From NCBI GenBank assembly GCA_964017065.1, contig OZ024785.1, positions 2,933,142-2,997,141 on the forward strand: a stretch of DNA of 64,000 nucleotides, written 5' to 3'. Below the pieces are notes generated by a model. That model made no database searches. It was not told the origin of the DNA and saw only the letters and a list, made by a program, of their open reading frames with translations. Position 1 is the stretch's first letter, and the number at the start of each line of letters is the position of its first letter. The position numbers and the translations under genes are program-made. This DNA comes from Haliclona indistincta (taxonomy: Eukaryota; Porifera; Demospongiae; Haplosclerida; Chalinidae). This document shows positions 33,007 to 44,619 of this stretch, in pieces.

Positions 33007-33204
33007 AAAAAACCAAACGAGCTGAGAGAGCTACAGACAGACCTCAGCTCAGAAGCTTCGATTCAGCATGCAGCAGACGTGTGCATAAATACTGCGCATG
33101 CTCGAGCGACATGTGCTTGGAAGCGCGGGCGTGCGCTGCCATGTGGGCATTGATGTGGGCGTGCGGCTAACCCCACCTAAAGCTACGCTCTAAGTGACAA
33201 TTAA
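33007..33204 (-). repeat. Ngaro split direct repeat A1 (element 5' end)
   Basis: This is the A repeat copy at the 5' end of the minus-strand element, with the same sequence and orientation as 27640-27838. Beyond it the host arm resumes at TTTTTGTGAACATC. Confidence 0.85.
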
Positions 33205-33206
33205 TT

Positions 33207-33660
33207 TTTGTGAACATCATTCTTGTAATACTAAACACTTATATTTAAGTGACTCCTCAAGTTAAAAATCGTTTCTTTTTGTTGGTAATACCCTGTAGTT
33301 GTACTGCTTTCAAACCATCAGAATCTTAAAAATAATATTAAACTCTTTAAAATAGATGCATTTCTGAATTTAGATGTATGTAGCCATTTTTTGCAGTGAG
33401 TATTGGTTTTTGCACACATCCCAATACATTCCTTAGGGTCATATTACTTTAGAACAGTTCCTACTAAAAATGGTCAAGAAGATAAAGCAATTATTGTTAG
33501 TGACACTGCCGATAGAAAGGGCGTGGTCATTTTCGAGTATTTCGCAGCGGACAGACAATTTGGCACATATCACATCTTATTCCTTGGGGTCAAATTACAC
33601 TAAAACAGTTGAGTTATCCTGTCCTAAATTGAATCTTAGTCAGGGCGTCTACTAGGAAGG
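33207..33660. repeat. Right arm of the large inverted repeat
   Basis: The sequence is inverted relative to 23690-24093 plus 25315-25390, with moderate divergence. GTCATTTTCGAGTATTTCGC and CATCTTATTCCTTGGGGTCA are examples of shared text. Confidence 0.75.
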
Positions 33661-33989
33661 GAGACTAGGTCCAAAAAATCGCTGTTTTCCTGAAAATACT
33701 CGCTTTTGCTAGTGTTTTAGGCTTAAATAGATATCAGGTGCACTGCTCACAATGACTAGTTTAGTTTCTGTGTAGGTTTTGTCTTGAATAGCTCACTCGC
33801 CACGGCGCTAGGCTTCCTGAAGAAGAATAAGAAGAAGATGAACAAACGGGTGACTACGTGAACTCTTGTTTACCACCTTAGACCTGGTTTCTTTTGCTTC
33901 TGAAGGTTTCTTTATAATCGCACAAATCGTGCAAAGAGCTACAGAACATTAGATTTTCTTCAAACACCCGTACGGCGAACGCCCGTACT
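33661..33989. other. Spacer before the minisatellite
   Basis: About 330 bases have no recognised gene. Short text (CGCCACGGCGCTAGGCTTCC) resembles the interior of the foldback element copies. Confidence 0.35.
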
Positions 33990-35223
33990 GGTAGTACAGT
34001 AACTAGTGAGTGTCACTAATATCACAGTAACTAGTGAGTGTCACTAATATCACAGTAACTAGTGAGTGTCACTAATATCACAGTAACTAGTGAGTGTCAC
34101 TAATATCACAGTAACTAGTGAGTGTCACTAATATCACAGTAACTAGTGAGTGTCACTAATATCACAGTAACTAGTGAGTGTCACTAATATCATAGTAACT
34201 AGTGAGTGTCACTAATAGCACAGTAACTAGTGAGTGTCACTAATATCACAGTAACTAGTGTCACTAATATCACAGTAACTAGTGAGTGTCACTAATATCA
34301 TAGTAACTAGTGAGTGTCACTAATAGCACAGTAACTAGTGTCACTAATATCACAGTAACTAGTGAGTGTCACTAATATCACAGTAACTAGTGTCACTAAT
34401 ATCACAGTAACTAGTGTCACTAATATCACAGTAACTAGTGTCACTAATATCATAGTAACTAGTGAGTGTCACTAATATCACAGTAACTAGTGAGTGTCAC
34501 TAATATCACAGCAACTAGTGAGTGTCACTAATATCACAGTAACTAGTGAGTGTCACTAATATCACAGCAACTAGTGAGTGTCACTAATATCACAGTAACT
34601 AGTGTCACTAATATCACAGTAACTAGCGAGTGTCACTAATATCACAGTAACTAGTGTCACTAATATCACAGTAACTAGCGAGTGTCACTAATATCACAGT
34701 AACTAGTGTCACTAATATCACAGTAACTAGTGAGTGTCACTAATATCATAGTAACTAGTGAGTGTCACTAATATCACAGTAACTAGTGAGTGTCACTAAT
34801 ATCATAGTAACTAGTGAGTGTCACTAATATCACAGTAACTAGTGAGTGTCACTAATATCATAGTAACTAGTGAGTGTCACTAATATCACAGTAACTAGTG
34901 AGTGTCACTAATATCACAGTAACTAGTGAGTGTCACTAATATCACAGTAACTAGTGAGTGTCACTAATATCATAGTAACTAGTGAGTGTCACTAATATCA
35001 TAGTAACTAGTGAGTGTCACTAATAGCACAGCAACTAGTGAGTGTCACTAATATCACAGTAACTAGTGAGTGTCACTAATATCACAGTAACTAGTGAGTG
35101 TCACTGATATCACAGTAACTAGTGAGTGTCACTAATATCATAGTAACTAGTGAGTGTCACTAATAGCACAGTAACTAGTGAGTGTCACTAATATCACAGT
35201 AACTAGTGAGTGTCACTAATATC
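33990..35223. repeat. 28-bp minisatellite, main block
   Basis: The unit is CAGTAACTAGTGAGTGTCAC followed by TAATATCA, with a 24-bp variant that lacks GAGT. Roughly 45 copies run in one orientation. Common variants change TATCACAG to TATCATAG or TAGCACAG. The unit contains ACTAGT and the partly self-complementary GTGAGTGTCAC. Confidence 0.95.
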
Positions 35224-36448
35224 AAAGAAAATTAAAAAGATTTCTATCGAAATCAATAGGATGTAGGGTTGTGAAATCTACCACTGGTCCACAATGTAAA
35301 CTAACAAGGAACAAGCATGGAATAGTAACACGATTGACTTGCTAACAGACCATAGATCCCTACATCAGTGGCTGCTGTGGTTGACTATAGCTAATACAGC
35401 TATAGTTGCTGTTGACTGACACCAGATGTGCATTCAGCTTGTGACAAAATATTGATCTTATGTACAGCCACTGATGTAGGGATCTATGGTCTGTTAGCAA
35501 GTCAATCGTGTTACTATTCCATGCTTGTTCCTTGTTAGTTTACATTGTGGACCAGTGGTAGATTTCACAACCCTACATCCTATTGATTTCGATAGAAATC
35601 TTTTTAATTTTCTTGTTTGTGTCCTTTTTTCTTTTTCAGTAATGTGCAGTTCAATATCATGCACGTTCTGAGCTGTCTTTATTTCCACCATTGGTTTAGT
35701 TTCCTGTTGTTGATGGCTTCTCTTTAATATTAAAAATTTTAAACTTGTAGCTAAGTTATGCTGTGCATATCAGCTCGCCTACGCATGCATGCATGCAGTG
35801 GATACGAGCCCCGCCCATACTTGTTTATGGACCTGTACGACTGTTGTAATTATCTGGCAAGTGCAGAATGGTGATCCTATACGAGCTTACCGTTCTTCGA
35901 AGACTCCAGACAAATTATTGTTCTCCGTGAACCATACGGCGCGGCGATACTAAAGCTAGTGCTTAGTCACGTGCGCTAACCACTGCTTGGTCACGTGCGT
36001 ATTGCGCAATCACAATAATGGCGTCTAACACTTAGCTGACAATGGATCACGATCGAGAAATCGCGGAATTTATATTGCCGTTACGCTAAAAACAAAGTTC
36101 AAAAGGCACCTGCCAGGAGAATTTCACGACTGTTCGTGGGTGTTTTGGTCTCGGCACTGCTCGCGTAAAGGCGCTAGGCGCGCTGAAGAAAGAAGAAAGA
36201 AAGAAGAAGACGAAGATGACGAAACTCGATTTTCACCGTTTCCAGGTTCGTCACTTTAGCATCAATTTCGAGCGATCTCCTTGCTATTGTAAGATGGGGC
36301 AACGCCAGAGAGCAGATCTAAGTGTCTTTGGACGTATAAAATTCATCACCAGTCGAAATATCAGCGTTTGAACGCTAATACATTGTATGTAGCCGCCATC
36401 TTGTTTTCTCGTTCAACCCTACATAGGGAGACACTACCGTGTCTCCCT
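35224..36448. mobile_element. Foldback element, copy 2, inside the minisatellite
   Basis: This is an inverted copy of the element at 24094-25314: a hairpin first (35228-35610), then the sequence ending GAGACACTACCGTGTCTCCC. Minisatellite units flank it directly on both sides, so it inserted into the array after the repeats had expanded. Confidence 0.85.
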
Positions 36449-36815
36449 AATAGTAACTAGTGAGTGTCACTAATATCACAGTAACTAGTGAGTGTCACTG
36501 ATATCACAGTAACTAGTGAGTGTCACTAATATCATAGTAACTAGTGAGTGTCACTAATAGCACAGTAACTAGTGAGTGTCACTAATATCACAGTAACTAG
36601 TGAGTGTCACTAATAGCACAGTAACTAGTGAGTGTCACTAATATCACAGTAACTAGTGAGTGTCACTAATAGCACAGTAACTAGTGAGTGTCACTAATAT
36701 CACAGTAACTAGTGAGTGTCACTAATATCATAGTAACTAGTGAGTGTCACTAATAGCACAGTAACTAGTGAGTGTCACTAATATCATAGTAACTAGTGAG
36801 TATCACTATTGTCTT
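36449..36815. repeat. 28-bp minisatellite, second block
   Basis: About 13 further units run to the pyrimidine tract of the splice acceptor at 36821-36823. The last unit is altered (GTGAGTATCACTATTG). Confidence 0.95.
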
Positions 36816-36823
36816 CTCTGTAG

Positions 36824-37456
36824 TTCCACCTCAACCATTCATTGATGTTCAGCCTATCAAGATCTATTCCACTAATGTTGCCATATCACTCATTGTGGTG
36901 TTGCTCAATATATCTAATAGTGATACTAATGTAACGGTGAGTGGGCGTGTCTTATGATACCTGACATGGTTATTAGTGGGTATTTCAAGAGCACTATGTA
37001 ACAATTAGTAAACACATAAGCATTCTGCGAGAGTGAGTGAGTGGGTGAGTCAGTGAGCGAGCGGGTACGTGGGTGTGTGAGTGAGCCAGTGAGATTGAGT
37101 GACTATATATTTGTTTCTCTGTTTATTCCTCTTGCAGGTCTCATGGCGACCTACTAGTAGTGCGATGGTTGAGGGTATTATCATATTACCAGCTAATGAG
37201 AGCTTATCATTTGTGTTATATAATCTATCATCTGGTACTAGCTACACAGTAATGGCTAGTGTACTAATGCTAACAGACAGTGCTGTATTTACTACTTTAT
37301 CAGGTATTAACTATGCTGTGTGCTATATGGACTAGCTCTTGTTAACCTCCTACTCTTCAGATACTATAGTCTCTCCTAACCTCACCCTCTCCTCCTCCCT
37401 CCCTCACACACCTGTGCTGAACTCATCATTAGCCACTACCAATGGACCTATAACTA
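36824..37456 (+). CDS. Receptor gene 4, middle part: split FN3-like domain and linker exons
   Basis: Three exons are seen. Exon 36824-36936 (phase 1 to 0) starts VPPQPFIDVQPIKIYSTNVA. Exon 37138-37303 (phase 0 to 1) contains YNLSSGTSYTVMASVLM. Exon 37361-37456 (phase 1 to 1) is a Ser/Thr/Pro-rich linker with SPNLTLSSSLPHTP. The 1-0 then 0-1 phase pattern matches exons 4 and 5 of the other receptors. The exons join in frame to the signal-peptide exons at 21407 and the TM exon at 49461. If they are not joined, they are an orphan fragment of the family. Confidence 0.6.
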
Positions 37457-37516
37457 GTGAGCAGTGACTCAGTACTGTATGATAATTATACTGTATCTCT
37501 GATAGTAGCGACTCAT

Positions 37517-37655
37517 GGTTACAGAGGCGGTACGCGATATAAACCGAGGGGAATAATTTTACCGCCTGAGGGTGCGAAGCGCACGAGGGCAGTAAAATTA
37601 ACCCCCGAGGTTATATCGTGTACTGCAGTCTGCCTCGGTGCCATGGGTTAACCAT
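37517..37655. mobile_element. Small palindromic MITE
   Basis: The arms GGTTACAGAGGCGGTACGCG, ATATAAACC and TTTTACCGCC are mirrored by GGCAGTAAAATTAA, GGTTATATCGTGTACTGC and GGGTTAACC. The element is about 140 bp, without a reading frame, in the proposed last intron of gene 4. Confidence 0.7.
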
Positions 37656-38101
37656 TTAAGATTTTGTAGCCCAGGAAGCTCGAGAATACTGTTCTTATAG
37701 TTACTAAACGAAGCGCTCAAGTTAGTATTATTTATCTCTGATAGTAGTTACTCAGTACTGTATGATATACAGTATCTCTGATAGTAGTGACTCAGTAACA
37801 GTATTGTCATTGCTGCTCGGCAATGATATGTAGGGATGACTGCGAATTAAGATGGCGGTTACTCATAATTATGTGAGAAAATGAATTATCGCACATAATA
37901 ATTATCTCTACTGTAAAAAGCTAGAAGCCTCTGTGATCGTGATATCGACATCAACATGCAAGCCTGGGACTAGTCTACGGACTAGGCTTCCAGCCATGAT
38001 CATCATAGTGTTCTACTGAGTTGTTAATGTTAGTCTCTTCTTCATCCATTACAGTGCTAAGAAATATCATATTGTCAACAACCTCTCTAAACCTTTTCAT
38101 T

Positions 38102-39200
38102 AACCCTCGGTGCATGCGCGAGGGTTACGGTACTTGGTTTGTCGTTCATTCACTCATTCGTTCGTTCGTTCGTTCGTTCTGTCCATCGAGCTGCAGAGAC
38201 CATCGCTCACTTCTGAAACTCGGTAAAGGTATGAACAGGCTTAGCACGACAATGGCTTGCAATGTGACTCGTGGATTTTGCTAAAGTGCTTTCGTTCTCG
38301 AGTTATGTATGGCTGGCTCACCTTGACGGCCATCTTGGACCTTTTTGGCTACAAAAGCGCCCATAGTTGACTATCTACATGTAGGTACTTGTAGATTCCA
38401 TCTAAACAGCAGGACAGCTCCGTGGGGGGGAGGGGGTGCGTAGACATCTCAAGAAATAGCCTATCAAAGCCAAGAGCAATGGCTACCTACTCAGTGTTCA
38501 CATGCAGTCACGCCCACTCGACACACCTTGTCTCGGTTGTGGTCAGCACTTTGCTGTCTTCTGGTTAGCAGTGCAGTTTCAATAGCAAACAGGTTGGCTT
38601 TAGCTGCAAAGCTCCTTCTGCAAACCATAACTAAGGAGCTAACTCTACAATGTGTGCAACGGTGCTCAACGCCGAGGGTTTGTGAAATTCGTTCATTTGT
38701 TCATTTGTTCGTTCTGTCCATCGAGCTGCAGAGACCATCGCTCACTTCTGAAACTCGGTAAAGGTATGAACAGGCTTAGCACGACAATGGCTTGCAATGT
38801 GACTCGTGGATTTTGCTAAACTGCTTTCGTTCTCGAGTTATGTATGGCTGGCTCACCTTGGCGGCCATCTTGGACCTCTCTGACTACTAAAGTGCCCATA
38901 GTTGACTATCTAGATACTTGTAGATTCCATCTAAACAGCAGGACAGCTCTGAGTGTGCGTAGATACATGTATAGCCTATGGCTAGCAATGGCTGCCTTCA
39001 TGCATGGTCACGCCCACATGCCACGCCTATATTAGAAAGTGGTGCTGTCTGCAGTGCAGTTTCAACAGTACTACAGCCTATAAGCTAAACAGGTTGGGAC
39101 TAGCTGCAACTCCTGCTGCAATCTCCCAACTAGGGAGCTTAGTGCTAACTCTACGCAATGGTGCTCAAACGCCGAGGGTTCGTGAAATTCGTTCATTATT
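38102..39200. repeat. Duplicated repeat family with CCCTCGGYGCATGCGCGAGGG
   Basis: Segments of about 180 bp at 38165-38345 and 38700-38880 are direct copies (CGAGCTGCAGAGACCATCGC, then TCACTTCTGAAACTCGG), preceded by GTTCGTT runs. The palindromic header TAACCCTCGGTGCATGCGCG recurs at 50792. The ends CGCCGAGGGTTYGTGAAATTC occur at about 38670 and 39167. There is no convincing coding sequence. Confidence 0.65.
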
Positions 39201-39374
39201 CTTGTGATTGCCGATAACATTCTATGTTCTTTGACTCTCTATCTGGAGGCTATGCACCTTCTCGTCTACTCGACTAGTAACTTCTGCTCACAGAGTTGTA
39301 AAAATGAAATAGCAGCTGGCATAGAATACAGCTAATAAGTTCAAACTGATAGTGATCAAAAAAGTAACAGGAAC

Positions 39375-39560
39375 AAGTAAAGTAAAAAAGTTTTAATAAA
39401 AAGTGTAGGGATGACGCTTGAAAAGTAAAGGAACAAGATGATGCTTGCAAAAGTAAAGAACAAGATGGAATGATTATGTTTAAGTATCCCTACATCAGCG
39501 GCTTGAAGGAGGACGCAGTCCGATGAAGTAATTGACGGTTGTAAATAACTAGCCTGAGGT
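39375..39560. repeat. Outer inverted repeat around the DIRS element, left
   Basis: Text including AAAAGTGTAGGGATGACGCT, GGAACAAGATGATGCTTGC and TTTAAGTATCCCTACATC is inverted at about 49205-49440. This suggests that the DIRS element landed inside, or between the arms of, an older element. Confidence 0.65.
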
Positions 39561-39784
39561 ATCTGTGTTTAGGAGCTAGGACGCAGTCCGATGAAGTAGT
39601 TGACAGTAACTAGAGGTATCTGTGTTTGGAGGACACAGTCCGATTATATTTCAGAAGGCTCAGTATCATACATCAACTGTGTTTGGCCAGTTTCCTTAGA
39701 TCAATAGCTAATTTGAAGCTTTGTTAATAATAGATTCATAGCTTTTGGACCGCCCATCCGCCCACTTGCCACGTGCTCTCCGCC

Positions 39785-39792
39785 TATATAAG
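39785..39792 (+). promoter_or_regulatory. TATA-like box in the DIRS left terminal repeat
   Basis: TATATAAG occurs about 60 bases upstream of the first ATG (39852) of the DIRS Gag frame. The mirrored copy in the right repeat (CTTATATA) would face inward on the other strand. Confidence 0.35.
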
Positions 39793-39851
39793 GCCACTAT
39801 CAGTCCCGCCATTTTCATCGGCCTTTTTCTTAGCTAAAACACGAGGTCGTC

Positions 39852-40512
39852 ATGGACGAAGTTATAGCTACGATGAAGGTGATGACGGAAAAATTCGACG
39901 CCCTCAGAGAGGACGTTGACTCTCAGGCAGGGACGAAGTTCCCGCCGAAGTAGTCGATTTGGCAGGTCCAGATCCCCTACTCGTTCGAGGAGCTATTCGC
40001 GACAGAACAGCCCTCGCACCAGGTCAAAGAGCCCTCGATTCAGGTCGAGGAGCCCGGCAGACTATGACAACGATCGCGCTGTTGATTCTGATGAAGACGC
40101 AGCCGTGGACCTGGTGTCAGTCTCTAGCGAGACTCACCATTTATTGACCTCTGCCTGCACGCGCAGCGTGTCTAATTCTACGAGGAAAAGAATCAGAGGT
40201 CATTACCAACTACCAAGGGTAGTGGCGACGAAGTCGCCAAACCTGGACGCCTTTCTGAAGACAGAATTCCCCGCGCACGCGAAGGGTTTGGACAAGGAAC
40301 TAGCCAAAGTGCAGTCTTTTGTCCTAGACGCCTTGGCGCCGGTCACCTCACTCCTGGAACGTGACCTTTCCCCATCGGCTGTCTACGAAGCAGCTGTAGC
40401 AACTACAGAACTGATAGGCAATGCCAATGCCCGTATATCTCGATTGCAGAGAGAGAAGATTGTTGGAGCAATCAACAAGTCCCTGTTGCCGCTGGCACAG
40501 GACGAGGATGCG
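39852..40512 (+). pseudogene. DIRS Gag-like protein, N-terminal part
   Basis: An ATG at 39852 opens MDEVIATMKVMTEKFDALRE and stops at 39951-39953. The conserved reading continues in another frame from about 39916 with RS/RSP-rich text (RSRSPTRSRSYSR), then LDAFLKTEFPA and LLPLAQDEDA. A frameshift therefore lies near 39916-39950. The frame is cut at about 40513 by an inserted element. The basic, Ser-rich N-terminus suits a nucleic-acid-binding Gag. Confidence 0.6.
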
Positions 40513-41447
40513 TATAGACCCCTTGCGGTTGACGTCACAAAGACCACACCCACCACTTCCGGGCAATAGCGGCCGCCATGTTGGTGTACCATGCATCGTT
40601 AATACATGTACAGTAATGGTGATCTGTGCAGTTATTGCCTTCTTGAAAGTTTGTGAAGCTGTCTAAACTTTTGTTGTTCAGCATTTGGTCTCTTCAGTAC
40701 GGACTGGGGTACAGAATCAAGTAGACGCAGACAGTGCACTGTTGTTATCGCTGGCCACTTCACTACGTCGTCGTCCCACAGCATCTCCTCGTATGGATCG
40801 ACGCCGCCAATGAGACTGATCTTTCGGTGTATCTTGTTCTTGCGGCATCGTTCAAACTAGCTGCATAGCCAGCGTTAACCCTTTAACTACTAAATTATCT
40901 TGCTGAAATTTTAACCTCGTAAATGCTGACCACTTCTATCGTGAATATCTCGTGTGTCTTTTGTGCTACTGGTCTCAAATTTGCGTCCTTTTACGCCAGT
41001 GAGTAGCCGCAATTGCCCATACTCAAGTCGGTCGATATGCCCCTCCCACTTCGAAAGTGAAGCCGATAAAGTGCAGCGACCTCGTCAAATTTTGCTCAAA
41101 GTTAGTGCTTTGGGGCTGGCTACTGAAAAGTACATGTAAATAGCAGTGGTTTTGGCCAATGTAAAATGTAGCCCAGATCGTAGAGAATGCGCCAAAATGT
41201 GTTTTCCGAGCACCCGAAGCCATAAAATGTCCAATTTTTCTTGGCAGCCATTTTATTTTTCCTAAAATGTTGTGAAATTTGCACTGAAGCCATAGAAATG
41301 CCGAAGCTAAAGGGTTAAAGCGCTTCTTCGTACACTGCTGCATTGCAATAGATTATGCGCGCCGTACGTGGTACACCAACATGGCGGTTAACAACCGTTG
41401 CTATGAATAAACTACGCGAAAAGTGACGTAATTGCAAGGGGTCTATA
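40513..41447. mobile_element. Inserted element A in the DIRS Gag region
   Basis: The inverted ends are TATAGACCCCTTGC and GCAAGGGGTCTATA, followed inside by further mirrored text (CCGCCATGTTGGTGTACCA). The 935-bp body has no supported frame. Confidence 0.65.
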
Positions 41448-41602
41448 CCTCAGCTCCACCATAGACAATGTATCCCTGAAGTTGTATTTCAAATGCATTT
41501 AACAATCTCAATCTCGGGGAAGCTATCCCCGAAGCAGAGGCACCGTAACTTACCTGACTCCCTTACCTACCTACCTGGTTCCACTTATCCGTAACTTACC
41601 TG

Positions 41603-43426
41603 ACTCTGTACAACAAGTGTGGTATGCTGACGATGCCTCTGCTTCGGGGAAGCTATCCAATCTTCGTGAATGGTGGAATGAGCTATGCTGTCTAGGACCG
41701 AGTTTTGGCTATTATCCCAATCCTTCCAAGACTTGGCTTGTCACCAAAAGCGATTGTGTGTCTATACTGCCGCAAAAGCATTTGATGGAACAAACGTCAA
41801 TGTCACCTCCGAAGGCAGACCATATCTCGGCTCTCCCCTTGGTTCCGATGATTACACAAGCCAATTTGTCTCAGAAAAGGTTCTCAAATGGGCTACCGAA
41901 CTAAAGCTGCTCTCTACCATTGTATCTACTCAGCCTCATGCTGCCTATTCTGCCCTTACACATGGTTTGTCTAGCAAGTGGACATACTTGTCCAGAACCA
42001 CGCCAGACATAGGACATCACTTGCAGCTCCTTGAAGACATAATCAGATCAGACCTTATCCCAAACATCACTAGTCGCCCTCCACCCTGTGACTCAATGAG
42101 AAACTTATTTGCTCTGCCAGCAAGAAATGGAGGTCTTGGTATTCCAAACCCTGTCTCTCAGGCTGAAAGCGAATATGCTGCCTCTTTGCTGATTACTGCT
42201 CCTCTAAAAAAGCTAATCCTCTCCAAAGACGGAGTTTACTCTGTCTCTGCTTTACAAGATCAGCTAGCTGCCAAGGCTCAAATCAAAAAAGAACGTTTAG
42301 AGCGATCTAAGGCTACTGCTATCTCTCTCAAGCCCTCCCTTTCAGCATCTATCAAGAGAGCGCTAATCCTTGCTGAAGAGAAAGGTGCCTCTAGCTGGTT
42401 GACCACACTCCCCATTGAAGAACACGGTTTCAGCCTCCATAAGGGTGCCTTCTCTGATGCCCTTGCTTTATGGTATGGATGGACCCCTTCAAGATCACCA
42501 ACAAACTGCGAGTGTGGTTCTTCCTTCTCTGTTGAACATGCTCTCTCCTGCAACAAAGGCGGCTTTCCATCACTAAGACACAATGAAATCCGTGATTTAA
42601 CTGCCCAACTGCTAACTGAAGTCTGCAATGATGTTCGTGTTGAGCCAGTCCTTCAAACTTTGACAGGAGAAGTGTTCACAAGCAGGTCTACTAACACCAC
42701 TGACGGAGCCAGACTCGACATCGCTGCCAATGGCTTTTGGGGAGGAAGATCTGAAAAGTGTTTTTTTGATGTTCGTGTCTTCAACCCTCATGCTCCTTCG
42801 AACTCTCAAATACCTTTAGACAAGTGTTTCAAGAAGCATGAGATGGAAAAGAGAAGAAATTACAGCCAAAGGATCCAACATGTCGAACATGCCTCGTTCA
42901 CTCCTCTCGTTCTCTCTGCAAGTGGTGGCATGGCAAAAGAAGCCACTGTTTTCTATAAAAGCTTTTATACTTAAAAATTGCATATATTTGCATAATTATA
43001 TTTTACATATACAGAGTGCCAAATGTCCAGAAAAAACATATAAATCCTATATGCAACATAATTTGTATGTCATATAAAAAACATAATATATGTACATAGC
43101 TTTGACATAGAATAAAAATTGTATTAGAGGCTTTAGAGACAGTGCCAATTGTCCAGAAAAAACATAGGTCTACATAATTTATATGTTACATACATATGTA
43201 ACATATGTGCCAGTTTTACCTGGGAGACTTGCCTCAATGCTTGGTGACAAATGGGACAAGCCATGCATACAGTCCAACTCTCAACTGGCTAAGATGTCAA
43301 CTTTCCTTCAGCCTCCTTCGCTCTGCTATCCAGTGTCTTCGTGGGGCCCGCTCATCCAGGGGCCATGCCATCAAATCAGCTGCTTCAGTTGACCTCATCA
43401 CAGCTGAAGCAAACATCTCGATTTAA
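41603..43426 (+). pseudogene. LINE-type retrotransposon fragment, RT end plus C-terminal domain
   Basis: The fragment begins at the RT catalytic motif (QQVWYADDASASG) and continues GYYPNPSKTWLVTK. It changes frame near 41755 and runs on as GRPYLGSPLGSDDY through a Cys/His knuckle (CECGSSFSVEHALSCNKGGF). The region DGARLDIAANGFW then FFDVRVFNPHAP may be a restriction-like endonuclease (inference). An AT-rich insertion (about 42975-43200) separates it from the last piece (LNWLRCQLSFSLLRSAI, to 43426). It is 5'-truncated, frameshifted and dead. Confidence 0.75.
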
Positions 43427-43534
43427 ACTTTAATCACTCTCCAAGTTTAATCATTAATATTCCTTCTGTTATCATTAATTGATGTATAATCATCATCACT
43501 TGTACTGTATTATTATATATTATAAATTATCATG

Positions 43535-44365
43535 TATCCCTTAGAGGGACTGGCAACGCGTGCGCATTCTAATACATTTTGTATTACGAGCTGATTTTAC
43601 ATTCTCGTTACGGGTTAAAAATTAAACGTTGCCTTGCAACGAGCTGGTTGCTAAGCTAGCTCTTGACGACCGTGCTAAGAAGAGTCACTGGCACGGCACG
43701 TTGTCGAGCTCTGGTGATTGACTAGTATACGTTCTGCATACACTTTGATAGTAAAGGCGACTTGAGTACTGTTTCGTTTTGATCGCTAACCGGCGAATCG
43801 GTTGTTGGTTGCAGGACAAGCGTTGTAAAACGCTAACAAGCAGCTTGTTTACTCTGCTGAAAAGTGGTTCTGTACCTGTTACTAGTTTTTAGTTATGCTT
43901 CAGTCCATTCTTTGCTGATAACATGTTAGTTTGCACATGCCCTCGTGAGAATAGCGTATTTTCTATTCTCGATCTCACACGGTGTAGCGCTAACGCACTC
44001 TACAAACTAAGCCATTCAACCCTACGGTACGGGTTTTTCTGTACCCTTTCTGACAATAGATACACTCTGGCTGATCTTGTTTTCAGTTTATCCTCGAGAA
44101 GAAAGGCCGTTCTATGAGAATAACTGTGCTGTAAGTAGATCTTGCTTTTAACATTGGTTTTCTCGTGCTTTGAATCCTTCGTTGTACTGACAAATTTCCT
44201 GCCTTCGCGCTACATGCAGCAGTCCTACCCACACACGCGATTAGTCAAGCCATGCTATTTGGCGGGCCCTACTCTTCGCGGGCTGTGCTCTAACACGTTG
44301 GAAATTTAACCCGTAACGTGGATGTATTTGAAATTCCTGTCCGTTGCCAGTCCCTCTAAGGGATA
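43535..44365. mobile_element. Inserted element B in the DIRS Gag region
   Basis: The inverted ends are TATCCCTTAGAGGGACTGGC plus AAC, mirrored at 44343-44365 (GTTGCCAGTCCCTCTAAGGG plus ATA). The next inner blocks (TAACGGGTTAAA near 43612 and TTTAACCCGTAACG near 44306) are also mirrored. No reading frame is supported. Confidence 0.7.
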
Positions 44366-44370
44366 CATTG

Positions 44371-44619
44371 TCTATGGCTCCACCCCTACCGTTCGGACCT
44401 GACTTTGCTAAGAGGTCTAAGGAATTCTCAGAACAACTGAAGGCACTGCGCTCTTCTCTAACAACAACCAGGACTCGGGACAATGACCCTGGTAGAAGAC
44501 AGCTTTTTCGATCGCGTCCCCCCTCGAAGTGGGCGGGACACCGAGGCGGCAGGGGCGGAGCCCCAAGCACATACAAGCACGGCAACAGGTCAAACCAGCA
44601 GCATCAGAAGTCCCAGTAG
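44371..44619 (+). pseudogene. DIRS Gag-like protein, C-terminal part
   Basis: An open stretch starting MAPPLPFGPDFAKRSKEFSE is rich in Arg and Gly (GHRGGRGGAP) and ends at TAG. It is read as the C-terminal piece of the Gag split by the insertions. It overlaps the RT frame that starts near 44529. Confidence 0.5.

Larger units (their letters stand above)
27362..33204 (-). mobile_element. Ngaro-type tyrosine-recombinase retrotransposon, nearly complete
   Basis: Read on the minus strand the order is repeat A1 (33204-33007), Gag, RT-RNase H, tyrosine recombinase, B1 (28028-27839), A2 (27838 to about 27640), B2 (27545-27362). This A1...B1-A2-B2 layout of split direct repeats is diagnostic of Ngaro-like elements. 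The insertion point has an empty counterpart. At 25375-25395 the inverted arm reads continuously across the junction (TTCACAAAATTAATCATAGG), so the element entered the other arm without an obvious target duplication. Only one frameshift is seen in its coding capacity, in the recombinase. Confidence 0.85.

Noticed and set aside
33990..36815. Possible CRISPR-like array
   Set aside because: The 28-bp units abut each other without spacers, no cas genes are present and the setting is a eukaryotic intron. It is a minisatellite.
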